NCBI RefSeq assembly: GCF_019042655.1
Contig: NZ_JAHPZO010000006.1
Location: 156,366 to 220,365, forward strand
Source: Planococcus sp. CP5-4_YE
GTDB taxonomy: Bacteria > Bacillota > Bacilli > Bacillales_A > Planococcaceae
Reading direction: 5' to 3'
Length of the DNA: 64,000 nucleotides
A program made the translations under genes and the position numbers. Shown one piece after another: positions 20,450-29,155 of this stretch (position 1 is the first letter of the stretch; each line of letters starts with the position of its first letter). Below the pieces are notes generated by a model that worked only from the letters and a program-made list of their open reading frames with translations, ran no database searches and was not told where the DNA came from.

Positions 20450-21631
20450 TCACATTCTCCATAAAGTCATCTTCTCAGGTTTTTCATTTCGTTCGAGTAT
20501 GCTTTTAACATCAAAGACATAACCTTCCTTGCCTTCAAGCAAGCGCTCGAATAACTTCCATCCTGCTTTCCGGTAAGCTTCATGCGGTACTGCGAGTATC
20601 ACCGAAACCGCCGGAAGCAGCTCCTCCTGCCGTGTCAGCAAAACCCCACATACGCATTCCACCTGCCCCAGTTCGAGTTGAGCATCCGCCACCTGGACAT
20701 CTACTCCGTATTCACGTAGCTCTGAAACAAGTTCCAACACCCCCGTCTCCGGTGTTCCGCTTGTGCCATCTTGTTTCGTGACGCCAAGCACCGTAATGCG
20801 CGCCTCATGGATGACGATTTCGTTTTGAACCAACTTTTTGATGATCCGCTGTGCCACTTGATGCCCTTTCTTTTCACCTTTGCACCAAAATTGATCTATA
20901 CCGTGCCATAGCCCGGTGCGATCCCCTAGAAGATCAGGTTCAAATTTGATGAACCCCCGCTTTGTATTGGCGGTTTCCAGTACATCGTGTGTATCAATTC
21001 CCTGCTGATTCAAGGTCAGCGCCACTTCGTTCATCAAGGCGGTATTCACTTCTTTTTGGGCGATTTCGAGCAATTGGGCAGCTTCAGCGACACGGATCGA
21101 TTTCGCCTTGTAAATGCCGCCATCGTGGATCGGTATATATAAATCAGCAAGGTAATCGGTGACTGGACCGCTTTGCCCGGCAATTACTTTGCGCATTTTC
21201 ACCGTCTTGCCTTGCGGGTCGTTGCTGTGCCATCTAGAAGGTGCAAAGCCGACAAAAAATTCTTTTCCTGCGCTAAATCCGGAATGCTGTTCGAGCAGAG
21301 GGATGCAAATTTCTTCAGTGGTGCCAGGATACACTGGAGCTTCGAAGATGAGCACCGAACCTTTTTTCATATGCTTTCCGACGATTCGGCACCACTCCGA
21401 AAGCATGTCCAATGTATAGGCTGGATGCTTTGACCCAGTCATCAGGAGGATGCCGACATCAGCCAATTCTTCTGCTTGATCAGTAAAAGCAATGCCATTC
21501 TCCTCAAATCTTGCTTTTTTGGAGCGATCCGGATCGAATACAAGGACCGGATAAACGGTGCCGAGTGCCGTTGCTGCAAGCAAGCTTGTTTCACTCGCTC
21601 CGATAATTGCGATTTTCAAGTTTTCCATCAT
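20450..21631 (-). CDS. Nucleotide-sugar dehydrogenase homologue lacking catalytic residues
   Basis: Protein of 393 aa aligning along its length with UDP-sugar dehydrogenases (WbpO/VipA type): N-terminal Rossmann part, EAPVYPGTTEE, the helix AEAAQLLE then ALMNEVA, and IDTHDVLETA. Key positions are changed. The NAD motif GxGxxG reads GASETS; the catalytic Lys of AEAAK is Gln (Q186); the Asn of the following EN is Ile; the GGHCIGVDP Cys segment reads GLWHGIDQFW, so the nucleophile is missing. The fold seems kept but oxidation of UDP-sugars is unlikely. It overlaps the upstream membrane protein gene by four bases (ATGA). Confidence 0.8.
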   Translation of the reverse strand: MMENLKIAIIGASETSLLAATALGTVYPVLVFDPDRSKKARFEENGIAFTDQAEELADVGILLMTGSKHPAYTLDMLSEWCRIVGKHMKKGSVLIFEAPVYPGTTEEICIPLLEQHSGFSAGKEFFVGFAPSRWHSNDPQGKTVKMRKVIAGQSGPVTDYLADLYIPIHDGGIYKAKSIRVAEAAQLLEIAQKEVNTALMNEVALTLNQQGIDTHDVLETANTKRGFIKFEPDLLGDRTGLWHGIDQFWCKGEKKGHQVAQRIIKKLVQNEIVIHEARITVLGVTKQDGTSGTPETGVLELVSELREYGVDVQVADAQLELGQVECVCGVLLTRQEELLPAVSVILAVPHEAYRKAGWKLFERLLEGKEGYVFDVKSILERNEKPEKMTLWRM

Positions 21632-22914
21632 GAGTCCACCTTCTCCCCCTTGCTCCCTGTCCATTTCATTTTGGTAAATTCTAGCAATTGCTTGCTATTC
21701 GCTGCAACGTAAGACAGCAATAATAGCGGGATGATCTTATTGCGGTGGCGCATTGCCGTCCCGGCACTTTGCGTTCCATATGAATAGATAAAAACGGTCA
21801 TCCCGATTACCAGCAAGATGAATATTTTTGTTCGGACCGGCATTTTGCTTCGATAGAGCCCACACAATGTCGCGCCGATCAGGAATAGGTATACACTTGA
21901 ATCAAACAAGAAACTGACTATGTCTGCCCCTCCCCGCCAATCGAGCGGAAGCGGCGAAAACAGGAAGTAGAACATTTTAAGCGGTGCCACAAGCAGCGCA
22001 GCCATGCCTGATAATCCGCTGAAGCTTGCCAAGTAGACCGACCCGCCTTCTGCGAAAATCTCGTAGTCGACTGTCCCGCCTTCTTCCGTAACGAATTTAC
22101 TCAAGAATACATCGGTGTTTTGGAAGACCAGAAACGAGATGCCGCCGACAAATAACAAGTAGATAAGCGGTGTGGAAATTTTTCTGCCCATCTTCCCGCG
22201 CTCCAACCAGAAGAACGATGCGATATAGACGAGCAGCAAGCCGATCATGCCGGTATGGAACATCATCGCAAGAATCGACAAGACCACTGCCCAGCCAAAT
22301 TGAAGAAACGAGCGTTCCCCCATCCAGCGCAGGAAATAATAAAGCGAGACAGTTGTGAAGAAAATGATCAGTGCCTCACGCAACAGGATGCTCGACATGA
22401 AAATACTGTTCGGCATAAGCGTGAAGATGAGCAATGCGATAAAGCTCAATTTCTTCTCGATCTGCAAATAGTTCAATGATTTGAAAAGGAATACGGCCGA
22501 GAACACCCAGCAGGCAATATTGAGGAATTGCGAGTACGCCCTCTGCTCTCCGATCATATAGTAGAGCCCTGATAAAAATGGCACGTAAACTGTATGGGTC
22601 TGATCAAGTGGATATTGGCCGTTCGCTACCAATACGGAGACTTCATGGAAATACTCCGTATCCGTTCCGCTCGAGAAGATCCCGATCGACGGTACATACA
22701 AATCGATGAATAAAATAACCAGCCGAACTGCAAATCCCGCGAAAATGACAAAGAGCCACTCGTTTTTCAAATTGCGGTATAGATATAAGGAGATGGCGAT
22801 GATTCCGGTAAAGACCAGAAGCATCGCATAGCCATCACCCGGCGGAAGAAAATCTTTGATTAAAAATGTTGCAAGAATCTGTACGACAAAAAATCCAAGT
22901 ACATAAATCATCAA
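21628..22914 (-). CDS. Polytopic membrane protein, candidate EPS polymerase
   Basis: Protein of 428 aa with about eleven hydrophobic helices and a long loop near residues 80-125 (IFSSGTDTEYFHEVSVLV, then QTHTVYVPFLSGLYY). The distribution resembles Wzy/EpsG-type polymerases or GT-C transferases, but no diagnostic motif is certain. Its place between a flippase gene and sugar transferase genes argues for joining repeat units at the outer face of the membrane. It is translationally coupled to the downstream dehydrogenase homologue. Confidence 0.6.
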   Translation of the reverse strand: MMIYVLGFFVVQILATFLIKDFLPPGDGYAMLLVFTGIIAISLYLYRNLKNEWLFVIFAGFAVRLVILFIDLYVPSIGIFSSGTDTEYFHEVSVLVANGQYPLDQTHTVYVPFLSGLYYMIGEQRAYSQFLNIACWVFSAVFLFKSLNYLQIEKKLSFIALLIFTLMPNSIFMSSILLREALIIFFTTVSLYYFLRWMGERSFLQFGWAVVLSILAMMFHTGMIGLLLVYIASFFWLERGKMGRKISTPLIYLLFVGGISFLVFQNTDVFLSKFVTEEGGTVDYEIFAEGGSVYLASFSGLSGMAALLVAPLKMFYFLFSPLPLDWRGGADIVSFLFDSSVYLFLIGATLCGLYRSKMPVRTKIFILLVIGMTVFIYSYGTQSAGTAMRHRNKIIPLLLLSYVAANSKQLLEFTKMKWTGSKGEKVDS

Positions 22915-22928
22915 CCCACCCCCTTTTT

Positions 22929-24443
22929 TTAACGTCTGGCCAATGCCATCAACCTGGCTTTGTAATAAGCGATATCACTCAATTGCAGTATCCAAATCAT
23001 CGCTGCATATACCGTGACGCCCGTTAACACGCCGATGAACAAAGCCGGAATATCGCCCATCATCAACAAGGAAACTGTGAATGCCGTTCTTGCCGCAATG
23101 CCCATGACGACTGCTGCAAGTATGCCTTTCGCCAAGTCGGCCATAAGCCGCCGACTGTCGAGCGAGCCGATTTTTCGGACCAATGATGCATACAACAGAA
23201 CCGTGCTGACAATCGCGGCGATGCTGGTCGCAAGCGCCAAGCCGTTCAGCCCGATGACACGCGATAACACCAAGTTCAATGCGACATTCAAAAACATGGC
23301 GCCGAATGCATTGATCATCGGGGTCCGGGAATCTTCCAAGGAATAAAACACTTTCGATAACACCTCACGCAGCCCAAACCCAAGCAAGCCCAGTGCGTAA
23401 AAAAACAGTAAGCCCGTGGTCATCGCAATGGCCCGCTCCTCAAACGCCCCACGCCCGAAAAGCAGCTCTGTAATTTGTCTCGAGAAAATCATCATGCCGA
23501 CTGCAGCGGGAATGACAATCAATGAAACCGTCGTAATTATTTTGCCGACGACCGACTTTAATTCGTCCATATTTTTCCTTACTGCTAATTTCGAGATTTT
23601 CGGAAACATTACTTTGACGACCGCCAGCACAAAAATCGCTTGGACAAAGAACACAATGCGATGGGCATAAGTCAACGCGGAAATTCCGCCTTCGGCCAAC
23701 TGCGAAGCAATCGTCCGGTCGACCAGGATATTGACTTGGTCAGCCGATACCCCGATGATGACCGGAATCGCAAGCATCATCATCTGCTTCAAATCACGGT
23801 CTTTCAGGTTCAGCACCATTTGATGGCGATAGCCGCTTTTGCGTATTGCCGGCACCATGTACAGAAACTGAACGATGACCGCAATGACCGTTCCGATGGC
23901 GAGCATCATGATGTCCATTTTTGAACTGACCACAATCGTCGTGATCAGCAACACATTGAGCGGCAAGCCGCTCAGCACCGTCGGCAGGAAACGGTCTTTC
24001 ACTTCCAGGTAGCTAGTGAAAATGAAGATCAAGGCCGTGAAGTAAAGCGTCAGCGAAATGATTCGCGTGAACAGTACCGCGATACGCAGCGTCTCTCCTT
24101 CGAACCCATAGGCGAACAATTTGACGATCGGAACCGGGAATACCAAGAGCAGGATGACTAGCACCGTCGACAGCAGCATGACCGCGTTAGTAACGTTCGC
24201 CGTAAAGTGTTCCGCCGCTTCATTTCCACGTTGTTCACGGATTTTCGTATAGACCGGGATGTAACTTGCGGCAATGCCCATGCCGATAAACGCAAAGAAC
24301 ACCGTCGGGATATCGGTCGAGATCAAGTAGGCGTCGGTCAACCCGTCAGCACCGTAGAAAAACGAGAGGAAGATATCTCGTGAAAAGCCGAGAACTTTCG
24401 TGATGATGACGACGAACATGATGGCGATGACTGTTTTTTCCAT
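22929..24443 (-). CDS. MurJ/MviN-family lipid flippase
   Basis: Protein of 504 aa from MEKTVIAI, behind AGAGG. It has about fourteen membrane helices and family motifs: LGFSRDIFLSFFYGADGLTDAYLIST at the start, IPVIIGVSADQVNILVDRTIAS near residue 230 and LLFFYALGLLGFGLREVLSKVFYSLEDSRTP near residue 345. MurJ-family proteins flip lipid-linked sugars. As first gene of an EPS operon it more likely exports the EPS repeat unit than lipid II. Upstream is a TTTAACC-repeat promoter (24585-24617). Confidence 0.9.
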   Translation of the reverse strand: MEKTVIAIMFVVIITKVLGFSRDIFLSFFYGADGLTDAYLISTDIPTVFFAFIGMGIAASYIPVYTKIREQRGNEAAEHFTANVTNAVMLLSTVLVILLLVFPVPIVKLFAYGFEGETLRIAVLFTRIISLTLYFTALIFIFTSYLEVKDRFLPTVLSGLPLNVLLITTIVVSSKMDIMMLAIGTVIAVIVQFLYMVPAIRKSGYRHQMVLNLKDRDLKQMMMLAIPVIIGVSADQVNILVDRTIASQLAEGGISALTYAHRIVFFVQAIFVLAVVKVMFPKISKLAVRKNMDELKSVVGKIITTVSLIVIPAAVGMMIFSRQITELLFGRGAFEERAIAMTTGLLFFYALGLLGFGLREVLSKVFYSLEDSRTPMINAFGAMFLNVALNLVLSRVIGLNGLALATSIAAIVSTVLLYASLVRKIGSLDSRRLMADLAKGILAAVVMGIAARTAFTVSLLMMGDIPALFIGVLTGVTVYAAMIWILQLSDIAYYKARLMALARR

Positions 24444-24584
24444 AATTTCAACCTCTTTTGCGTTCATTCTGGAAGCCAAGATCCGCTCCCGAAGCAGTGA
24501 TGCAGCTTATCATTTGATCCGGCCATCTGTTTATAGCGGGGTCCCTCCTTGGAATTTGGCACGGACGGAATCTTGTTGTTGTTA

Positions 24585-24617
24585 ATCCTATGGGGCGGAG
24601 GTTAAAAGAGGGTTAAA
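24585..24617 (-). promoter_or_regulatory. TTTAACC-box promoter of the EPS operon
   Basis: On the minus strand two TTTAACC repeats (plus-strand GGTTAAA at 24600-24606 and 24611-24617) are 11 bp apart. Nine bp after the proximal repeat is TAGGAT (24585-24590) as -10. No -35 is visible, so activator dependence is likely. The same layout occurs at four other promoters of the locus. Confidence 0.65.
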
Positions 24618-24697
24618 CTGTTTAGGTGTTTTGAAAAAGCTTTGTGGAATTCGGAAGATTTTTAATGGAGAAAAAGTGATTGAACTTTTTGTGGGGG

Positions 24698-24725
24698 GAG
24701 ATTGCGCTTCAAGGGGACGCTTGGG
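24698..24725. repeat. Truncated copy of the structured repeat
   Basis: GAGATTGCGCTTC then AAGGGGACGCTTG repeats the left edge of the full element at 24796-24908 (GAGATTACGCTGC, AAGGGGCACGCTTG). It stops after about 28 bp. Confidence 0.5.
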
Positions 24726-24795
24726 ATCCGTCATGTAGGTGATTCGACAGGACGTTGCCTTTTTGAAGATGGATAGTAGAGCTGTTAGTGGAAGA

Positions 24796-24908
24796 GATTA
24801 CGCTGCAAGGGGCACGCTTGCCGAGGGGCGGGTGTTGAGCCAACGTGCAGTCGCACGTTTGTCTCGCCAGCCCGCGCGGTCCCTCAGGCGTCGGCCCCTT
24901 TCCGCTCC
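24796..24908. repeat. Dispersed structured repeat, copy A
   Basis: A GC-rich unit of about 113 bp with a central perfect hairpin, AACGTGC-AGTC-GCACGTT (24842-24859), flanked by segments such as GGCGAGACAA and CGACGCCTGAGGGAC on the minus strand. The same arrangement recurs in the other orientation at 46493-46615. Confidence 0.7.
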
Positions 24909-24910
24909 AT

Positions 24911-25139
24911 CTTTAAGTGTACTGTGGAAATGAAATTCAACTGTCACTGAAAGTAGTATGAATAGTTTTGGACAGCTTTGTAATTGCATAAGGAATAGCT
25001 AATGAACCATCTTTTCCACTATCAAATCTAGCTAAGCATTCCCATCAGCGGATGAAGACAATCAATAGTGATACTTCTTCGTATGTAACATCCAATGAAA
25101 TCTAAAAGCCGAACCGCACTCACGGGCAAGCCGAAGCAA
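24911..25139. repeat. Long inverted repeat, left arm
   Basis: The plus strand here aligns with the minus strand of 29749-29980. Shared blocks in order include GTGGAAATGA, ATGAATAGTTT, GGACAGCT, CAGCGGATGAAGACAAT, CTTCTTCG and GCCGAAC. By eye roughly three quarters of bases agree. The two arms enclose three FemAB-like genes and hmoB. Confidence 0.7.
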
Positions 25140-25635
25140 TGAGACAAGTGTTCTTCTTGGCTTATTGCGGGAGGCATGCCCCAAGCGCGAGGCGACCGTT
25201 TGAGGATGAAATAATCAACGGACCATTCATCTCACTATTAAGTCCAGCTCAGCGACGATACCAGCGGATTAAGATAATCAACAGTGACGCTTCTTCGCAT
25301 GTAACATCCAATGGAATCTATCAGCCGAACCGCGCACAAGGGCGAGCCGAAGCGATGAGACAAGTGCTCCTCTTGGCTTATTGCAAGAGGCAAGCCCAAA
25401 GCGGGAGGCGGCTGCTTCACGATGAGATAATCATCGGACAATTCATCTCACTATCAAGTCCAGCTCAGCGTCGACACCAGCGGATGAAGACAATCAACAG
25501 CGATACTTGCTCGCACGCAATATCTAATGAAATCTACTAGCCGAACCGCGCTCACGGGCGAGCCGGAGTAATGAGACAAGTGTTCTTCTTGGCTCATTAC
25601 GGGAGGCCAGCCCCAAGCGGGAGGCGGCTTGCTTG
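25046..25635. repeat. Tandem array, 216-bp period, 2.7 copies
   Basis: Copies start at CAGCGGATGAAG or CAGCGGATTAAG at 25046, 25262 and 25478, exactly 216 bp apart; the last is cut off near 25635. A later landmark, GCGGGAGGCG, is also exactly 216 bp apart (25401 and 25617). Copies differ by many substitutions but no length change was found. The 216 bp equals 72 codons. Confidence 0.8.
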
Positions 25636-25726
25636 CCAAGAAATATACAAAGAACATGACATCTTGCTATCTAGCCCAACTAACTTTCTCTTCACACAAA
25701 ATTTTCCAACAACATGACAATAAAAA

Positions 25727-25751
25727 AAGCCCGCCAAAAACGCGGCGGGCG
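25727..25751 (-). terminator. Terminator of the FemAB-like triplet
   Basis: GCCCGCC (25729-25735) and GGCGGGC (25744-25750) pair around AAAAACGC, followed on the minus strand by a T-run. Confidence 0.85.
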
Positions 25752-25771
25752 CTTGGTGATTCCTTGAAGTT

Positions 25772-26779
25772 TCATACGCTGCTCAATTGCTTGTTGGCAT
25801 TCGCCCGGTACGCCGGGAAAAATTGTTCGTCTAGGTTAGCGTTGAACTTCTTGCACAATTCTTCATAAACTTCGGCGTTCCAGATTTTCCGGCCGGTGTA
25901 GAAACGGTAGCCCGTGTGCTGGCCGAACTTTTTCTTGAACTTATACAAGGGATCCTCCACATCGTTTGTCCGGCCACCCCCTGCATGAATCAGCTTGACG
26001 CCGTTTTCTTTCCCCCAACGCACAGCACCGTATTGCAAAACATAAATTGGAGACAGCTGGTGAAAATCGTGGACCGTCCCCGAGAGATGCGTATGCATAA
26101 TGCCGCCATAGAGAAAATGCAGCTCTGCAGCGATCACTTGGCCTTCATAAATAGCTTCAGCCAAAATGATTTTATCGGCGAACTTCAGTAGGCAGCTATC
26201 GAAATAAGTATCATCAAAGAAATAATAGGAATCGGCACAGACGCGGTTCATCGTTTCATAATAAATCTCCTTGAAACGGCTGAGGTCGCTTGGCGCCGTG
26301 GTAATGCGGCATGTGACGCCTGCATTCAGCGAACGGCGCAAGGTTTTTCTGGCGGATTTCGAAAACTCGGAAGCAACCGGATCGTCAAAGCCATCCAGTG
26401 TTGTCCCGACCGTTTCCCGTTGGAACGTAACATCATAGCAAGTGGAAAAATCGCGAGCGTTGCCAAAAATCGGGTGAAAGCGGACAAATTCGCTGACGAT
26501 GTATTGGTTTTTGCAGTATTCGCCGAAAGCGCACTCGAAAGCAGTGACCAGATCGGAATGACTGCCTGTCGCACAACGTATGATTCGCGGGCCCCCATAA
26601 CCATAGGGAGTGATGGCGTCATACCACCTTTCCCCGCGGATCAGCATGGGGATTTCTCGTTTGATAAACAGATGCCTAATTTCGCCGTGTGCGCTTTGGA
26701 ATACGAACTCCTCGCATACTCCATGCTCCATCCTCTCATAGAGCTTGCCGTACGCTTTTTCAAAAAACAGGTCATTCAA
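25772..26779 (-). CDS. FemAB-like GNAT-fold transferase, copy 1
   Basis: Protein of 335 aa from a TTG start (MNDLFFEKAYGK) with AGGAAG 8 nt away. This start makes it the same length as its two neighbours and aligns their N-termini. Residues 58-64 read PYGYGGP; further shared landmarks are the FVRFHP..GN segment, SKSARKTLRRSL, YYETMNR, HTHLSG and HAGGGRTNDVEDPLYKFKKKFG. The family is related to FemX/FemAB aminoacyltransferases and to acyltransferases with two GNAT folds. Such enzymes transfer an amino acid or acyl group to a cell-wall precursor or sugar amine; the substrate here is unknown. Last of a tandem triplet. Confidence 0.75.
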   Translation of the reverse strand: MNDLFFEKAYGKLYERMEHGVCEEFVFQSAHGEIRHLFIKREIPMLIRGERWYDAITPYGYGGPRIIRCATGSHSDLVTAFECAFGEYCKNQYIVSEFVRFHPIFGNARDFSTCYDVTFQRETVGTTLDGFDDPVASEFSKSARKTLRRSLNAGVTCRITTAPSDLSRFKEIYYETMNRVCADSYYFFDDTYFDSCLLKFADKIILAEAIYEGQVIAAELHFLYGGIMHTHLSGTVHDFHQLSPIYVLQYGAVRWGKENGVKLIHAGGGRTNDVEDPLYKFKKKFGQHTGYRFYTGRKIWNAEVYEELCKKFNANLDEQFFPAYRANANKQLSSV

Positions 26780-26808
26780 TGGATCCACTTCCTTTCATCA
26801 TGCGTCGC

Positions 26809-27816
26809 TTAAACACGGCTCGCTTCCAAATGCTTTTTGCAGCGGTAGGCAGGAAAATAATCAGTCGCTGCACCTGCCGCGTTGAGACTGCATAATTTTT
26901 GATAAACCGGCTTGTTCCATATTTTCTTTCCGATGTAAAAATCAAATCGGGTATTCTTCCCGAATTGCCTCTTGAACATCAGCAAATTATCGTTCGGGTC
27001 GTTGGTCCTCCCGCCCCCGTCATGGATCAGCCGGTAGCCATTCGCTTTCCCCCAGACCGTCAATGCGTATTGCAGAACGTAAGCTGGATAAGCATGGTTG
27101 TAATCACTCAAAGTTCCTGACAGATGTGTATGAATGCGGTCTTTGTAAGTGAAATTCAAGCCCATCCCTATGACTTCCCCCTCAAAGATCGCTTTCGTCA
27201 ACACGATACGGTCTGCGAAATAGTTGAGGCACTCAGTGAAATAATTTTCTTCGAAATAATAATAGGCATCTGCATTGTTGCGGTTCATCGTCTCATGGTA
27301 GATATCTTTGAATTCGCTCAGGCTTTGGGGATTTTCAATGATTTCATAAGTTACACCCGCTTCCAGCGCCTTGCGGATATTTTTCCTCGTCGATTTGGAG
27401 AACTCGCATTGAACGGGGTCTTCGAATGCTGCCAAATCGGTCCCCACCGTTTCCCGTAAATACCGCACTTCGTAGCATGTTTCAAAATCCAAGGCATTGC
27501 CAAGCACTGGGTGGAACCGAACGAATTCGCTGATAATATTGTGATCCGAACAGTATGCTGCAAATGCTTGCTCAAATGCCTCAATTAATCGGCCTTTTTC
27601 ATCTTGCTCACAGCTTTTAATAACCGGCCCTCCATAGCCATAAGGAGTGACAATGTCGAAATATGGTCCACCTGTTGCGGGAATCGGAATCTCACGGCGG
27701 ATAAATTGATGGCGTACACGGCCAACTGGGTGGTCAAATTCAAACACTTCGCACCGGCCATTTTCGATCACTTCGTATAACCGCCCGTAATTTTTTTCGA
27801 AATACAAATCACTCAC
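26809..27816 (-). CDS. FemAB-like GNAT-fold transferase, copy 2
   Basis: Protein of 335 aa starting at GTG (MSDLYFEKNYGR). It shares with copies 1 and 3 the TPYGYGGP motif, VSEFVRFHPVLGNA, CEFSKSTRKNIRKAL, HETMNRNNADAYYYFEENYF, HTHLSGT and HDGGGRTNDPNDNLLMFKRQFG. It looks slightly closer to copy 3 than to copy 1. It is transcribed with them from the promoter at 28993-29025. The tandem arrangement points to local duplication followed by divergence, probably towards different donors or acceptors. Confidence 0.75.
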   Translation of the reverse strand: MSDLYFEKNYGRLYEVIENGRCEVFEFDHPVGRVRHQFIRREIPIPATGGPYFDIVTPYGYGGPVIKSCEQDEKGRLIEAFEQAFAAYCSDHNIISEFVRFHPVLGNALDFETCYEVRYLRETVGTDLAAFEDPVQCEFSKSTRKNIRKALEAGVTYEIIENPQSLSEFKDIYHETMNRNNADAYYYFEENYFTECLNYFADRIVLTKAIFEGEVIGMGLNFTYKDRIHTHLSGTLSDYNHAYPAYVLQYALTVWGKANGYRLIHDGGGRTNDPNDNLLMFKRQFGKNTRFDFYIGKKIWNKPVYQKLCSLNAAGAATDYFPAYRCKKHLEASRV

Positions 27817-27873
27817 ACGCTAAACCTCATTTCTTTTTTTGTTTGTCTGTGCTCCCCCTCTGCTTTCTCTCTA

Positions 27874-28881
27874 TTAAACTTCGCTCGTCTCTTTTGCGGG
27901 CCGTTTCCGGTAAGCAGGAAAAAACTCATTCGTAACGGTAGTGTTTGCTTCATTGCATAGTTTTCTATAAACTTCTTCGTTCCATATTTTTTGCCCACTA
28001 TAAAACGAAAAGCTTGTTTGGCGGGCAAACTGCTGTTTGAAACGAAGCAGGTTATCATCAGGGCTATTGCTCCGCCCTCCCCCTCCATGAATGAGGCTGA
28101 TGCCGTGTTCTTTTGCCCATAGTACAGTGGCATACTGCATGATATAAACTGGAGACAGATGATGGAATGCTTCATACGTTCCGGACAAATGTGTATGAAT
28201 CAAATCGTTGTAGACGAATTGAAGTTCCATGCCAATCACTTCGTCTTCAAAAAGCGCTTCAACTAGCAATAGGCGCTCTCCGAACGATTCGAGCAATTGG
28301 GTAAAATACTTCTCATTGAAGTAATAAAACGAATCGGCATGATTGCGGTCCATCGTTGCAAAATAAATCCGCTGGAACTCCCTCAAATCCTTCGGCCCGT
28401 GTGTCACCCGAAATTCAACGCCAGTACGCAGTGCCTTGCGGATATTCTTACGGGCGGAAGCGCTGAATTCCGCTTGCACCGGATCGTCATAAGCCGCAAT
28501 CGACGTTCCGACCGTATCACGCAAATAGCGCACTTCGTAGCTCTTTTCAAAATCGAAGGCATTTCCCATTACGGGATGGAAACGGATAAATTCACTTACA
28601 ATTCCCTCTGCTTCACAATAAGCGGCAAACGCTTCAGCAAACGCTTCTTCCAGCTCACCCCGATGTTCTGGTGCACATCCTGTCATTACCGGACCGCCAT
28701 ATCCATAGGGCGTAACAATATCGAAATAACGGACAGACCCGAGCAGGATAGGAATCTCTCGCTTGATGAACATATGCCGAACGCGCCCAAGTGGATGATT
28801 AAAGTTGAATACTTGGCACACGCCTTTTTCGACTTCTTCGTATAACTTGCCATACCGTTCATCGAAATACAGATCCCCCAT
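27874..28881 (-). CDS. FemAB-like GNAT-fold transferase, copy 3
   Basis: Protein of 335 aa from the ATG giving MGDLYFDERYGK, behind GGAAGGAAAAG; the longer frame adds 16 residues with no homology to the paralogues. It carries TPYGYGGP, FIRFHPVMGNAFDFEKSYEV, AEFSASARKNIRKALRTG, YFATMDRNHADSFYYFNEKYF, HTHLSGTYEAFHHLSPVYIMQ and HGGGGRSNSPDDNLLRFKQQFA. It is the first gene of the triplet operon. No signal peptide or membrane segment, so it should act in the cytoplasm on lipid-linked or nucleotide-linked precursors. Confidence 0.78.
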   Translation of the reverse strand: MGDLYFDERYGKLYEEVEKGVCQVFNFNHPLGRVRHMFIKREIPILLGSVRYFDIVTPYGYGGPVMTGCAPEHRGELEEAFAEAFAAYCEAEGIVSEFIRFHPVMGNAFDFEKSYEVRYLRDTVGTSIAAYDDPVQAEFSASARKNIRKALRTGVEFRVTHGPKDLREFQRIYFATMDRNHADSFYYFNEKYFTQLLESFGERLLLVEALFEDEVIGMELQFVYNDLIHTHLSGTYEAFHHLSPVYIMQYATVLWAKEHGISLIHGGGGRSNSPDDNLLRFKQQFARQTSFSFYSGQKIWNEEVYRKLCNEANTTVTNEFFPAYRKRPAKETSEV

Positions 28882-28992
28882 AGTCTTTTCCTTCCTTCTC
28901 GTTGTAAGTTGCGGATTTGTTCTCCCCAATACCTGATGGAGCTATAGCCATCGCATGCACTCCTTTCCATCTGAAACCCTTGATTAGCACCT

Positions 28993-29025
28993 ATCCTAAA
29001 AGCCCCAGGTTAAAGACAGGTTAAA
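28993..29025 (-). promoter_or_regulatory. TTTAACC-box promoter of the FemAB-like triplet
   Basis: Minus-strand TTTAACC repeats (plus-strand GGTTAAA at 29008-29014 and 29019-29025), 11 bp apart, then 9 bp, then -10 TAGGAT (28993-28998). The -10 and spacing are identical to the EPS operon promoter. Confidence 0.7.
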
Positions 29026-29155
29026 CAAGCTCATAAATTTTTCATGACTTATATATAGACAAAACTGCCCCAAAAGGAGACAACATTCTTTGCGAAAATG
29101 AAATAATTTACTTAATATAAGAAATATAGAACTTACAAAGTAGAGGTGCATACCG

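Larger units (their letters stand above)
24620..25771. other. Non-coding repeat region between EPS operon and FemAB-like genes
   Basis: About 1.15 kb without a convincing gene. It holds a truncated and a full copy of a structured repeat (24698-24725, 24796-24908), one arm of a long inverted repeat (24911-25139), a three-copy 216-bp tandem array (25046-25635) and a terminator (25727-25751). Short frames open on both strands of the array are discussed under findings. Confidence 0.7.

Noticed and set aside
25139..25540. Plus-strand frame of 133 codons within the 216-bp array
   Set aside because: It consists of two array units, has no clear ribosome site, and frames are open on the other strand as well. 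Treated as repeat DNA unless coding bias is shown.
25046..25635. Possible CRISPR array
   Set aside because: The units are 216 bp and similar over their whole length. There are no short identical repeats with unique spacers and no cas genes.
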